NCBI GenBank assembly: GCA_000828075.3
Contig: JXCB02000002.1
Span: 471,303 to 535,302 of the forward strand
DNA from: Tolypothrix campylonemoides VB511288
Lineage (GTDB): Bacteria; Cyanobacteriota; Cyanobacteriia; Cyanobacteriales; Nostocaceae
Reading direction: 5' to 3'
Length of the DNA stretch: 64,000 nucleotides
The notes below the pieces were generated by a model. It did not search any database. It was not told the DNA's origin and saw only the letters and a program-made list of their open reading frames with translations. Both the position numbers and the translations under genes were made by a program. This document shows positions 42,612 through 50,990 of this stretch, in pieces; within the stretch, counting starts at the first letter, position 1, and every line of letters starts with the position of its first letter.

Positions 42612-43640
42612 ATTGACGCACGTTAAGCGCACGCAAGTGTCGCAGGGGTGCGCGAAGCAATCACTTTAACCTCAAACGTCCGGTTTGTGGTTTATGCAAA
42701 CGAAAAGCGCTGTATTTGAGAGTTGCACAGATTACTTTTTTCCCGCCCGAAGATTACCTAATAAAAAAACCGCAGTGAACCAGCGCTCTTTGGAGGGTTT
42801 CCCTCCGCAGGCGACTGGTGAACCCGTAGGGAGGCGCAGAGGAGGACACTTGTGTGCGGGGGTTCCCCCCGTTAAAGAAAGTGTCCGTGACACAGAGGTA
42901 AGAGTTAGAGAGATTTAGGTAATTTTAGACTGGGAAAGGAGTAATATCATGTTCGGCTAATTACTTCCTTCCCGCCCGAAGATTACTTAATTAAAAAACC
43001 GCAGTGAACCAGCGCTCTTTGGAGGGTTTCCCTCCGCAGGCGACTGGTGAACCCGTAGGGAGGCGCAGAGGAGGACACTTGTGTGCGGGGGTTCCCCCCG
43101 TTAAAGAAAGTGTCCGTGACACAGAGGTAAGAGTTAGAGAGATTTAGGTAATTTTAGACTGGGAAGGGAGTAGTTATGATTTCCACCTTGACTGCACCCC
43201 ACCCCGCGTTTATCTGCGCTTAGGCTCCCACCCCCTAATCCGCAAAGGGGGTCGGTGAGTTCCCCGAGCTTCGGGGAGGGGATAAAGGGGTGGGGTTCTT
43301 CAGGAATGATAAGTAATCAACCGAACCTGAGATAAGTAGGCGGTTATATGCATTGGCGAAAATCCACCAAGTCGTGCGGTTTTCACTTGTCTGATTTAAA
43401 CGGGAAGCGCTTTTTGCTAATTTTTTCTTTGGATGATTTTTTTTTTTAATAAAAAGTAGTTTCTTAAAAAAAATTTTATTTTCTAATAAAAAATTTAGCT
43501 GGAAACAGCATCTATCTTGAGATTTATAAAGTATCTACCATAGGTAAGAAATAGTATGGGTATAATTAATATCACATAGTGAATTTATCAGTTCTGATGT
43601 AGCTGATTGTGTCCAAGCATCCCTACTCCTTATCACTCGT
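42612..43640. other. 1.0-kb gene-free stretch with a tandem duplication
   Basis: No convincing gene. About 460 bp of it is a 229-bp direct tandem duplication. After that come C/G-rich palindromic repeats (about 43205-43300) and an A/T-rich tract before the next gene. Confidence 0.65.
42732..43180. repeat. 229-bp direct tandem duplication
   Basis: Unit 1 starts at about 42732 and unit 2 at 42961; both run through TTCCCGCCCGAAGATTAC, an identical GC-rich block with palindromes, and AATTTTAGACTGGGAA. The two are nearly identical over at least 210 bp. The CCCGCCCGAAGATTACC motif also occurs near 26942, so a dispersed repeat may have been duplicated. No coding. Confidence 0.9.
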
Positions 43641-44150
43641 ATGCTGACCGAACATCGTAAACCCGTGTGCCTATCACTTGTTTCTACAGACGTGCCAGTA
43701 TTGTCTGTAGTCGATGCTGCCGCAACATTGTCTCAAAAAGGCAGTGATCGATTCTATTTACTATTAACCGCACCGCCAAATACAAGCTCCCAAGAGGCGT
43801 TAGCGAAGCTTTCCGTTGGCGAAGCCTGCCCAGAGGGCATAGGAATCGCCCCCACCAATCCCAGAACCTGGTGGTTGGAAATTTCCCCTAACCGCGTCAT
43901 TATGACCATGCAGGGTAACGCTCAGTTGAATTACCGTCACATCTGGAAACAAGGCATTTCTGGCAGTAGTCGTTATTGGCTGCCAACTGAGTCATCGCCG
44001 CCTAATAAACCAATAAGCTTACGGAATTTTACTAATATATTGGTGCTTGACGGACACCCACTACCAAGGAATTTGCGGGTGGAATATGAATTGTGGGCGG
44101 AAAAAGTCCAACTGGGACACTACATCCTAAATTTGGAAATTCAGCATTAA
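43641..44150 (+). CDS. Conserved-looking hypothetical protein with repeat-derived insert
   Basis: A 169-residue protein from the ATG at 43641. No function is recognised. The C-terminal half has a well-formed globular pattern (RTWWLEISPNRVIMTMQGNA, LRVEYELWAEKVQLGHYILN). Between about residues 52 and 71 the DNA (43795-43853) is the dispersed palindromic repeat found between genes here (GGCGTTAGCGAAGCTTTCC and GAGGGCATAGGA), read in frame as QEALAKLSVGEACPEGIGI. No frameshift results. It probably forms a surface loop. The gene stands alone between the duplicated repeats and a uvrC remnant. Confidence 0.65.
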   Translation: MLTEHRKPVCLSLVSTDVPVLSVVDAAATLSQKGSDRFYLLLTAPPNTSSQEALAKLSVGEACPEGIGIAPTNPRTWWLEISPNRVIMTMQGNAQLNYRHIWKQGISGSSRYWLPTESSPPNKPISLRNFTNILVLDGHPLPRNLRVEYELWAEKVQLGHYILNLEIQH

Positions 44151-44188
44151 CATCAAGGTAGTAGTAGCAAAAGTTAGTTTTTGCTGAC

Positions 44189-44308
44189 ATCTGAACCACT
44201 AAAAACCGACGCAGAATAAGTAGGGGTGCAACTATTCTGCCGGTTACGGGATAAGGCGCATCGGTTCGTGGTGAGTTTTCACTCTTAGCAGCGCAGTGAA
44301 AAATTAGA
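44189..44308 (+). pseudogene. Decayed uvrC fragment
   Basis: This 120-bp stretch aligns without gaps to 42314-42433 of the intact uvrC upstream, for example GACGCAGAA, AAGGCGCATCGGTTCG and CAGCGCAGTGA. Read in the uvrC frame it has stops (GAA TAA; TCT TAG) and many substitutions. It encodes nothing and is a relic of a partial duplication or of a second uvrC copy. Confidence 0.85.
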
Positions 44309-44464
44309 CCTGCCTTGAAAATAATGCTGAGGGCAGAGGGCAGAAGGAAGAATCATTTTCATCCTTTCTTGTGTACGAAGTACATGGAGTCTCTTGCGGA
44401 ATGTGAGTTCCATCTGTGTCCATCTACTTCGGCGTTCATCTGTTTATGAGCTACCAACGGTACT

Positions 44465-45220
44465 ATGTCTTCTTTGAATGTCGAGGTTTTAGAAAAAAGT
44501 TTTGCGGGCATTAAGCCTTACGTCACACAGTTCGCATCAAGATTCTATTACAATCTGTTTACTGACTATCCTCAGCTTGAGCCGTTGTTTGCCAACACCA
44601 ATATGCAAGAGCAGGACAAGAAGTTAATGATGACTTTGGTGTTGGTAATTGACAATTTACGGAACTTTGCTTACTTAAAGACTATACTGAGGGATTTGGG
44701 AGAAAGACACGTAAGATACGCCACTATCGAGGAACATTATCCGATGGTGGGTACAGCGCTGTTAAAAACCTTTGAATTTTATTTAGGAACGGACTGGACG
44801 CCAGAAGTCAAGCAAGTGTGGACAGATGCCTATGCAGAGATTGTCAATATAATGCTAGAAGGGGCGAAGCCTCCTGAACAAACACTGAAATCGGAGAATG
44901 AACTTCAGCCGAGTACCAAAATAGCTATAGTAAACTCTGTCCCAACGCACCCTCCTGCTAGTGCTTCTACCCTGAATGATTCTGAGAAAACCGCTAAGTT
45001 AGACGATCTATCGCAGCCGAAAACTAACCCAGCCAGGACAAGCTTTGCTCCAACCCAGCCTCCTGCTCCTGTCTCTAGCCTTAAGGTGAAGTTATTACCA
45101 ATCATTTTTGTAGTAGCTGGTTTGTTGAGTGTTGGGCTTGTGTACTACCATTCCACCTCGACGGAAGGACAAGAGGGAGTCATACCAATTCAAAATTCAA
45201 AATTCAAAATTCAAAATTAA
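44465..45220 (+). CDS. Globin-domain protein with C-terminal membrane anchor
   Basis: A 251-residue protein. Residues about 1-140 form a bacterial haemoglobin-type globin: helix B with FYYNLF (distal Tyr), PLFANTNMQEQDKKLM, and the proximal His at about residue 82 (LGERHVRYATIEEHYPMVG). A Pro/Ser/Thr-rich linker covers about 145-215. A single membrane helix follows (LLPIIFVVAGLLSVGLVYY). The final 11 residues (PIQNSKFKIQN) are translated from an AAAATTC short repeat that runs to the stop. Membrane tethering of a single-domain globin is unusual. The role (O2/NO sensing or detoxification) is not determined. Confidence 0.85.
   Translation: MSSLNVEVLEKSFAGIKPYVTQFASRFYYNLFTDYPQLEPLFANTNMQEQDKKLMMTLVLVIDNLRNFAYLKTILRDLGERHVRYATIEEHYPMVGTALLKTFEFYLGTDWTPEVKQVWTDAYAEIVNIMLEGAKPPEQTLKSENELQPSTKIAIVNSVPTHPPASASTLNDSEKTAKLDDLSQPKTNPARTSFAPTQPPAPVSSLKVKLLPIIFVVAGLLSVGLVYYHSTSTEGQEGVIPIQNSKFKIQN
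45188..45220. repeat. AAAATTC short tandem repeat forming the 3' end of the globin gene
   Basis: Four tandem TTCAAAA heptamers reach the TAA stop of the globin gene and encode its last residues. Similar heptamers lie at about 51351-51371. Confidence 0.8.
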
Positions 45221-45372
45221 GAAAGCCTAATATAACCAGGGTTTGGGAGTGTCTATCTGTCGCATTCTTTTTTCAAATTGGTATTACGACACCAAAAGGA
45301 AAAATTGTTTGCTAAACAGAATTTGATCGGACATCTTCAGGCATTTGCTAGGCGATCGTGCAAGCGTGATCA

Positions 45373-45831
45373 TCACGTGAGCCGTTTCTCGTAGTACAGG
45401 CTGAGTGGGTCGTCGGTGTAGGGACCGAACGGGGGAATGCGGTAAAAGCCCACCCGCTCGTAAAGCCCGATTGCTTCTCGCTGGTGAACCCCAGTTTCTA
45501 AGCGCAGCAAGGTGATGTTGTGAGCATGGGCATAGTCTGCCAAATGATTGAGCATCAACTTCGCGAAGCCTAATCCACGGAATTGTGGACGCACATACAT
45601 CCGCTTGATCTCGCCATACTCAGTGCCCACCAATTTGATACCGCCACAACACGCCGGCGTCTCATTTACACGCAGCAGGAAAAACGCCACGTCCTCGGCA
45701 AGCAACTTGTCAACACTGAACCCATGACGGCTTTCGGAAGGATAAAGGGGTTCAAGAAGGGCTTCCAGCTCTGTAATCAAGCTGATGGCATCAAACGTGT
45801 CAGGGCGTTCTCTCGTGATGATGGCTGACAT
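45373..45831 (-). CDS. GNAT-family N-acetyltransferase
   Basis: About 152 residues from the ATG at 45831 (MSAIITRERPDTF); a TTG 30 bp upstream is less likely. The GNAT core is present: GEIKRMYVRPQFRGLGFAK with the acetyl-CoA binding loop (R/Q-x-x-G-x-G/A) and LRLETGVHQREAIGLYERVG, then GFYRIPPFG. It transfers an acetyl group from acetyl-CoA to an unknown amine. It ends 105 bp before the start region of the next minus-strand gene upstream and may share its transcript. Confidence 0.88.
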   Translation of the reverse strand: MSAIITRERPDTFDAISLITELEALLEPLYPSESRHGFSVDKLLAEDVAFFLLRVNETPACCGGIKLVGTEYGEIKRMYVRPQFRGLGFAKLMLNHLADYAHAHNITLLRLETGVHQREAIGLYERVGFYRIPPFGPYTDDPLSLYYEKRLT

Positions 45832-45936
45832 TGGATGCGCGTAATCCTTTGTGTATGTCAAATGCTTTGGACGTCTTGAACATGATAAAGCGTGTCGCCA
45901 AGCACTAGTGCCTTTAGTATACTACCTGGCAGTTGC

Positions 45937-46578
45937 TCATTCAACGGTGTGTGTTGGCGTTTGGGAGTTCTTCTTTTTAAATGCTGACAGGCATATGCTC
46001 GTCAGCTCATCCACATTAAGTACATTTTCCACATCCACGTTTGCCAATCCAAGTTGGTTGACAGTGTTGATAATTTGATCGTTGAATAAATTGTTGCGCT
46101 CCAAAAACTTATCAACCATCATTTTTTCACTATGGGATTTTGATTCATAATCACTTGCGGCGTAGATTCTTCGTCTTATGAACTCGTTGCTGGCTGTGAG
46201 CCAAATGGCAGCAATGTTTTCAAAGTTTAGAGTATTTACAAGATCTGGCAATAAAGCCGAACCCTCCAGTATCAATCTGTCAGCTGACACATCGGTTGCA
46301 TGGAAAGTGACAATATCTTTGATAAGCGACCACACATTTTCTCTGTAATGACGAAGGACGTCACTGATAAGTTCATCGGCTGACAGTAATAGATAATGAT
46401 CCGCTACGTGATTTGGAACTTTGTTTGGTTTTGCTTGCCACGGACGTCCAGGATGGCGAGCTAGTTTGTCTGTGGAACGGTAGTTCCATCCCAAATGAGA
46501 TGCCAGAGACTGGGCAAGGGTCGATTTACCCACATGAGATGAGCCGCCGATGAGCAGAATTCTGTGTTCACCAAACAT
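45937..46578 (-). CDS. P-loop nucleotide kinase-like protein
   Basis: A 213-residue protein with an N-terminal Walker A (LLIGGSSHVGKSTLAQSLAS). It continues like small-molecule kinases: a substrate-contact region (STDKLARHPGRPW), a Walker B-like hydrophobic strand ending LILEGSALLP, and a lid-like Arg pair (NEFIRRRIY). It resembles 2-phosphoglycerate kinase or adenylate/cytidylate kinase-like annotations. The substrate is unknown. The GNAT gene follows on the same strand. Confidence 0.75.
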   Translation of the reverse strand: MFGEHRILLIGGSSHVGKSTLAQSLASHLGWNYRSTDKLARHPGRPWQAKPNKVPNHVADHYLLLSADELISDVLRHYRENVWSLIKDIVTFHATDVSADRLILEGSALLPDLVNTLNFENIAAIWLTASNEFIRRRIYAASDYESKSHSEKMMVDKFLERNNLFNDQIINTVNQLGLANVDVENVLNVDELTSICLSAFKKKNSQTPTHTVE

Positions 46579-47230
46579 AGGGATCGTGTTAATTTCTATA
46601 ATTGGAATTTTTGCTTATTTCTTTACCACGATTTATTGTTTTGAGCAATAGTAAACAAAGATTAATAAAATCTAAAAGTTAACATTTTGTTACTAAGACT
46701 CAGGATAGACTTAGTTTCTAACTAATACTTTTTGGATACACCTACAGAATAAAGCCATTAACTTATGGGTTCTGCTTGCCCAGGTTTATTCGTTAGGAAA
46801 GAGTAGACTCGCAAAGGGCGAAGATTTGCCACAGAGGAAATGAGTTGCTTTCGCTCCATAAAGAGCGGCTCACGGTTGCTATTATCCAAAACTATTGAAT
46901 TTTTACCTGTTTGCTACAAATATCAACTTTTAAAAAAGCTGGAATGGCTTATAGCAAAAAAAACAAACTTGATATGACTACAAGTAACACAGTCTCAAAG
47001 CATTAAGGTTTGGGCTCATGTTATTTATGATGAGACTTGAACCTCTAGAGATAATTTATATATCCTCAGTTGGATAGCATATACCCTCATAATAAGGATA
47101 ATTAAGAAAATATAAATGAAAAAGAACACGTAATTTTGTGTTAATTTAAGCGATAAATTGTTATCGGTTGTTCAATTCTGCCAATCTAAAAGATTTACAA
47201 GTTGAAGAAAGCGTTTTTTCAAAAAAAATC
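46579..47230. other. Gene-free A/T-rich stretch
   Basis: No gene was recognised between the P-loop kinase gene and the zinc-ribbon gene. A tRNA-like motif near 47036-47080 was examined and rejected. The promoters of both divergent neighbours should lie here. Confidence 0.5.
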
Positions 47231-47431
47231 ATGAAATTCCAGAGTTTAAAAATGCAGATAGTACAAAAAATTCGCTGCCCAAACTGTGGTAGCGAAGGTG
47301 AAAGGCATTATTTATCTGATAGTCAGCTGACTCGAACGCAATGCCCAATCTGTGACTACTTGATGATCAATTGCACGCTTACTGGCAAAGTTATTGAGGC
47401 TTATGCTCCAGGTATTCATGCACGGCGTTAA
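47231..47431 (+). CDS. Small zinc-ribbon protein
   Basis: About 66 residues from the ATG at 47231 (MKFQSLKMQIVQKI); an ATG at 47252 is an alternative, and a far-upstream TTG is less likely. Two Cys pairs form a zinc ribbon: CPNCG and, 18 residues later, CPICD. The end EAYAPGIHARR resembles a small conserved cyanobacterial protein sometimes annotated as PriA-like, but it is only a zinc ribbon and lacks any helicase domain. Function unknown. Confidence 0.7.
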   Translation: MKFQSLKMQIVQKIRCPNCGSEGERHYLSDSQLTRTQCPICDYLMINCTLTGKVIEAYAPGIHARR

Positions 47432-47434
47432 TTG

Positions 47435-47585
47435 AACGTGAGTTTGACTCGCGTCAAAGCAGACCTCACCCCAAACCCCTCTCCTACGAGGAGAGGGGCT
47501 CTTAACCCTGATTTTAATGTTGCTCCTCCCTCTCCTCCTAAAAGGAGAGGGAGGTTGGGAGGGTGAGGTTTGTCGAACTCACGTT
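47435..47585. mobile_element. MITE-like element with AACGTGAGTT ends
   Basis: Ends AACGTGAGTTTGAC and GTCGAACTCACGTT match over 14 bp with one mismatch. Inside are two hairpins (CCCCTCTCCTACGAGGAGAGGGG and CCTCCCTCTCCTCC...GGAGAGGGAGG). It starts 4 bp after the zinc-ribbon stop, so it may also act as a terminator. A diverged relative is at 14411. Confidence 0.7.
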
Positions 47586-47639
47586 AATTGAGGAGGAAAC
47601 GGGGACGCGGTGAGACAGCGCTGCAGGAGGGCAATGCCA

Positions 47640-47800
47640 AAGTGAGCGCTCAGCCGAACGCTTTCCCGACCCAGGCGACTGCGTGCCTCCTACGGAGGAG
47701 CTACGCTAACGCCGAACCCGTGCCGAGCCTCCTCCGGAGACGCTGCGCGAACGGCGAAGCCGTGGCATTAGCCATAGGCATACCCGAAGGGTGACACGGG
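47640..47800. repeat. Mosaic of dispersed palindromic repeats
   Basis: Contains CCTACGGAGGAGCTACGCTAACGCC-type, GGAGACGCTGCGCGAACGG and ATAGGCATACCCGAAGGG modules. Related modules appear at 12740-12890, 24720-24775, 43795-43853, 54310-54365, 55299-55340 and 63640-63690, the last several within genes. Confidence 0.75.
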
Positions 47801-47869
47801 GAATGAATCGATAAAACTCTCCGCGTCCCCGCGTCTCCCCCTCTGACTCATCTGCCTCATTTTCTCCTG

Positions 47870-48949
47870 CTATTTCTTGCTTGCCCGTAGTTGTCCACAA
47901 GCAGCATCCGCTTCTAAACCACGCGAGTAGCGAACACTAACCGCGATTTTTTGCTGCTGCAGGACTTTCACAAAAGCTTGAATTCGGTTTTGGTTGGGGC
48001 GTTTGTAGTCTGCTTCTGTGATGGGATTGTACGGAATCAAATTGACATGGCTCTGGAATCCCCGCAGACGTTTTGCCAATTCCAATGCGTGTTCTGGCAA
48101 ATCATTCACCTCAGCGAGGAGAATGTATTCAAAACTGACACGGCGTCCAGTAATTTCCACATACTCGCGGCATTCAGCCAGCAAATCTTCAATAGGATAG
48201 GGGCGGGCGCTGGGAATGAGTTGTTCTCGTAGTGTTTGGTTGGGAGCATGGAGACTGACAGCAAGAGTGACTTGCAACTGATGCTGAGCCAACTGGCGAA
48301 TGCGATCGCGTATTCCAACAGTAGAGACAGTCAGGTTGCGCTGTCCAATACCTACATCTTTATTTAGGGATTGGATAGCTCCGATCAGATGATCTGTATT
48401 CAACAACGGTTCACCCATACCCATGAATACCACATGGCTCACCCGCTGCTGGAAATCTTCCTGAACTGTCAACACCTGATCGACAATTTCATGGCGGGCA
48501 AGATTGCGCTTGTAGCCTCCTTTACCAGTAGCGCAGAAATCACACGCCATTGGGCAACCCACCTGGCTAGAAACGCAAACCGTTAAGCGCTTTTCTGTAG
48601 GAATACCCACAGATTCAACAATTTGACCATCTGCTAGTTGTAAAAGATATTTGACAGTACCATCGGGAGCTACAGAGCGATGGTGTATCTTTGAACGCCC
48701 GATGGGAATTTCTGCAACTTCAGCACGCCATTGTTTGGAGAAGACAGAGATATCCGAGAGACTACGCACTCCCTTTTGATAAATCCAATCGTGCAGTTGC
48801 TTTCCCCTGTAAGCTGGTTGTCCCTGTTGCTGCACCCAAGCCGTTAACTCCTCTACACTTGCCCCTAAAAGCGGTGGAATAGAGATGTTTGGTTGTGGCG
48901 GAGTATCAGTTTTAGGGGAGGGGAGTACAGAGACAGACTTAGCAGACAT
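47870..48949 (-). CDS. rlmN: 23S rRNA (adenine-C2)-methyltransferase RlmN
   Basis: A 359-residue radical SAM enzyme that methylates C2 of A2503 in 23S rRNA (and A37 in some tRNAs). Seen are the substrate-binding N-terminal domain ([20 protein letters not shown]), the [4Fe-4S] motif [34 protein letters not shown], and the C-terminal catalytic Cys in [10 protein letters not shown]. Complete and normal in length. It lies downstream of the tyrosinase gene on the same strand. Confidence 0.96.
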   Translation of the reverse strand: MSAKSVSVLPSPKTDTPPQPNISIPPLLGASVEELTAWVQQQGQPAYRGKQLHDWIYQKGVRSLSDISVFSKQWRAEVAEIPIGRSKIHHRSVAPDGTVKYLLQLADGQIVESVGIPTEKRLTVCVSSQVGCPMACDFCATGKGGYKRNLARHEIVDQVLTVQEDFQQRVSHVVFMGMGEPLLNTDHLIGAIQSLNKDVGIGQRNLTVSTVGIRDRIRQLAQHQLQVTLAVSLHAPNQTLREQLIPSARPYPIEDLLAECREYVEITGRRVSFEYILLAEVNDLPEHALELAKRLRGFQSHVNLIPYNPITEADYKRPNQNRIQAFVKVLQQQKIAVSVRYSRGLEADAACGQLRASKK

Positions 48950-49187
48950 GGTAGTTAAGAAATTCGCCTTGGATCTTTATGGTAGGCGATCGCTGCTCTT
49001 GTTGCCTGGGTTTATGATTGCGGTTTCCAACACTGGCAAAGTTAGGACTATTGTTTCAAAAACGTCTTCAGTCGGATGGCAAATTCATTCTAACCCTGAA
49101 GTTGAGCGAGACGCGAACGGTAGGAAAGCTACGATGCCGCTCGCGTTCTCAGTCGAACAACTTGTTAGGCTACTGTCCGTCACGACA

Positions 49188-50363
49188 TCAATGTGACGTG
49201 ATGGTGATTGCGCCTATGGGTAAACTCTCACTTGATACCCGTTCTCCATCAGAATTAGTAGCCAACAATTGGATTTGCCATTTTTTCCCCCTAAGATTCA
49301 AGCGGTCAATCGTCTCAGTTATATCAATATGCTGGCGGCTCTTGAATTGGTGGCTGTCGTGATGGTCATGATGGTCTTGATGGTCATGATGGTCGTTATG
49401 AAGACCTTGTGCGCCGAAGATTCCGAATGAACCCGCAAATGTTCCCTCCAAATTTGTAGTTTCTGAAACTGAATCAACAGCATCATTCACAAACAGGTCT
49501 ACTAGAAAAGAGTCCCCATTACGATCAATATCGCGGACTTCAACAATAATTTTGGGCTGGCGAGTACTGAATCCCTCAAATCCAGGGAGGTTAGGTTGCG
49601 GGCAAATGACATTTTCAAGTCCCTCATAGGTGTAATCCAGCCTAGAATTCGTAGGATCTAGCGTGTCAGCCACTGTCCAACCAGGGAAACCAGGTAATTC
49701 TTGATTGAGAATTGCTTCAGGCGGACGAGAATTGCGTTGGCAACGCTGCCAAATAGCCCATTGACGGTCTACATTTGCATGATGAGACCAAAAAATTGGA
49801 TCGTACGCAGCTCTTGGAACAGATGACATATCTCCCCTGAAACCACCAACCCAGACATGAACACTTCCGTGCGGCTCTTCAATAGCAGTATTGAATTCAG
49901 TGTAAGATTGTCTTTCCAATGCAAGCGACACTGATGCAGCATAGCTTGCTAATTGTGCAGTGTTCTGACTTGGATTGCGACGTGTTTGTCGGCTGCGGTC
50001 TTCAATTGGTCCAGAGAACAAAGGATTTGGCTGCATTAAACCATTTTGCTCTTGATAATTAGGATTCCCATGAGCCTCGGCAATACCAGAAGAGAGTGAT
50101 TCCCGTGACGTCCAGTCCCAGTAAGGCAACGTAACAGATGGATCTATAGTTCTTAAAGCGTCTTCAAACTGTGTTATGTAAACTCGATGCCACGGTAAAA
50201 ATAAAGAACTTCCGTGTGGGCACAACCGCCGAGGAATTCCATGATAGCCACCAAGATCAATAAAGCTGTTGAGTCCATCCCTTCTTTGGAATTCTGCCAT
50301 AGCTCTTCGCAATGCGAGAAGTTCAGAGGCTGTAAGTTGGCGAATTTCTTTTCTTATTTTCAT
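49188..50363 (-). CDS. Tyrosinase-family copper protein with His-rich segment
   Basis: A 391-residue protein. The type-3 copper centre is visible: CuA His residues in GGYHG, CPHGSSLFLPWHRVYITQFE; CuB His residues in EEPHGSVHVWVGG and YDPIFWSHHANVDRQW. A C-terminal domain (about 260-390) contains IIVEVRDIDRNGDSFLVDLF and a His/Asp-rich stretch (HNDHHDHQDHHDHHDSHQ) of TGATGGTCA-type repeats. No signal peptide. Relatives oxidise phenols to quinones; the His-rich stretch could load metal. Enzymatic substrate unknown. Confidence 0.9.
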   Translation of the reverse strand: MKIRKEIRQLTASELLALRRAMAEFQRRDGLNSFIDLGGYHGIPRRLCPHGSSLFLPWHRVYITQFEDALRTIDPSVTLPYWDWTSRESLSSGIAEAHGNPNYQEQNGLMQPNPLFSGPIEDRSRQTRRNPSQNTAQLASYAASVSLALERQSYTEFNTAIEEPHGSVHVWVGGFRGDMSSVPRAAYDPIFWSHHANVDRQWAIWQRCQRNSRPPEAILNQELPGFPGWTVADTLDPTNSRLDYTYEGLENVICPQPNLPGFEGFSTRQPKIIVEVRDIDRNGDSFLVDLFVNDAVDSVSETTNLEGTFAGSFGIFGAQGLHNDHHDHQDHHDHHDSHQFKSRQHIDITETIDRLNLRGKKWQIQLLATNSDGERVSSESLPIGAITITSH

Positions 50364-50583
50364 AAAGCAGTCTTTTCAGATTGAAATTATCAGCTTAACC
50401 ATTCAATTCATCTCAAGCCTGCAATCGGCGGGGCAGTTTTTTACAAGCACCCGACACAAGCACCCGACAATGGAGTCTAGTCAATAGTGTCGTTTGAAGC
50501 TTTGAGTTTTGATTGAATTGGCTTTATTTGTTTACAACTTTATCTACACGCCTAAAACTTTTTTTTCTGAAAAGCATACGCAA

Positions 50584-50603
50584 GAGTACCCTTAGGGGTA
50601 CTC
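50584..50603. promoter_or_regulatory. Perfect palindrome GAGTACCC-TTAG-GGGTACTC
   Basis: Two perfect 8-bp arms around a 4-bp centre, about 220 bp upstream of the divergent tyrosinase gene. Could be an operator or an RNA hairpin; nothing else supports a role. Confidence 0.35.
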
Positions 50604-50636
50604 TGTAGTTGGGTAAAATAGTCTAGGTATACTTTC

Positions 50637-50892
50637 AAGAAACACATTTTATAATCCTTATACAGTAAGGCTTTTAGAGATTTAAGTGAAATGTGTTTCT
50701 TTCATATGTTGCTTGCGCTCTAAGTGCTAGTTAAAGGCTCACATCTTGCACCAAGAAAATTTGATGTTCAATAATAACTCAGTATTAAATTAAAACCCTT
50801 AATTTAGCGATGAAAGCTAACAAAAATCAGGTAGCCTTATTGCGTATCTTTTTACATTCCCTAGGTTTGTACGGAGAGGTGCAAGATCTGAG
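50637..50892. repeat. Composite inverted repeat, uninterrupted copy
   Basis: The left part is bounded by AAGAAACACATT and AATGTGTTTCTT (50637-50701). The right part is bounded by CTCACATCTTGCACC and GGTGCAAGATCTGAG (50738-50892). The same two parts, in the same order and orientation, occur at 53606-54016 with a 191-bp insertion. Confidence 0.75.
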
Positions 50893-50990
50893 TATATGGA
50901 AGCTGCCATTATAGCTAAAATTTATTTAGCATACGGATATTTAGCTTTTAAATAGGTCAAAGAAAAACTGGCAGCATTTATACAAAGAAA

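Larger units (their letters stand above)
47432..47869. other. Repeat-filled gap between the zinc-ribbon gene and rlmN
   Basis: The first third is an inverted-repeat element (47435-47585). The rest (about 47600-47800) is a mosaic of palindromic repeats of GGAGGAGCTACGCTAACGCC and GGCATACCCGAAGGG type that also occur inside coding genes in this window. No gene. Confidence 0.7.
50364..50990. other. Gene-free stretch with palindrome and dispersed composite repeat
   Basis: Contains a 20-bp hairpin (50584-50603) and a composite inverted repeat (50637-50892) that recurs at 53606-54016. No gene was recognised. Confidence 0.65.

Noticed and set aside
42685-42918. Open frame of 77 codons across the tandem duplication
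   Set aside because: The sequence is repeat-derived and the second copy of the duplication lacks an equivalent start; no family resemblance.
47030-47090. tRNA-like sequence (GACTTGAACCTC and CTCAGTTGGATAG)
   Set aside because: The D-arm-like and T-arm-like motifs are on opposite strands and in the wrong order, and no acceptor or anticodon stem can be built.
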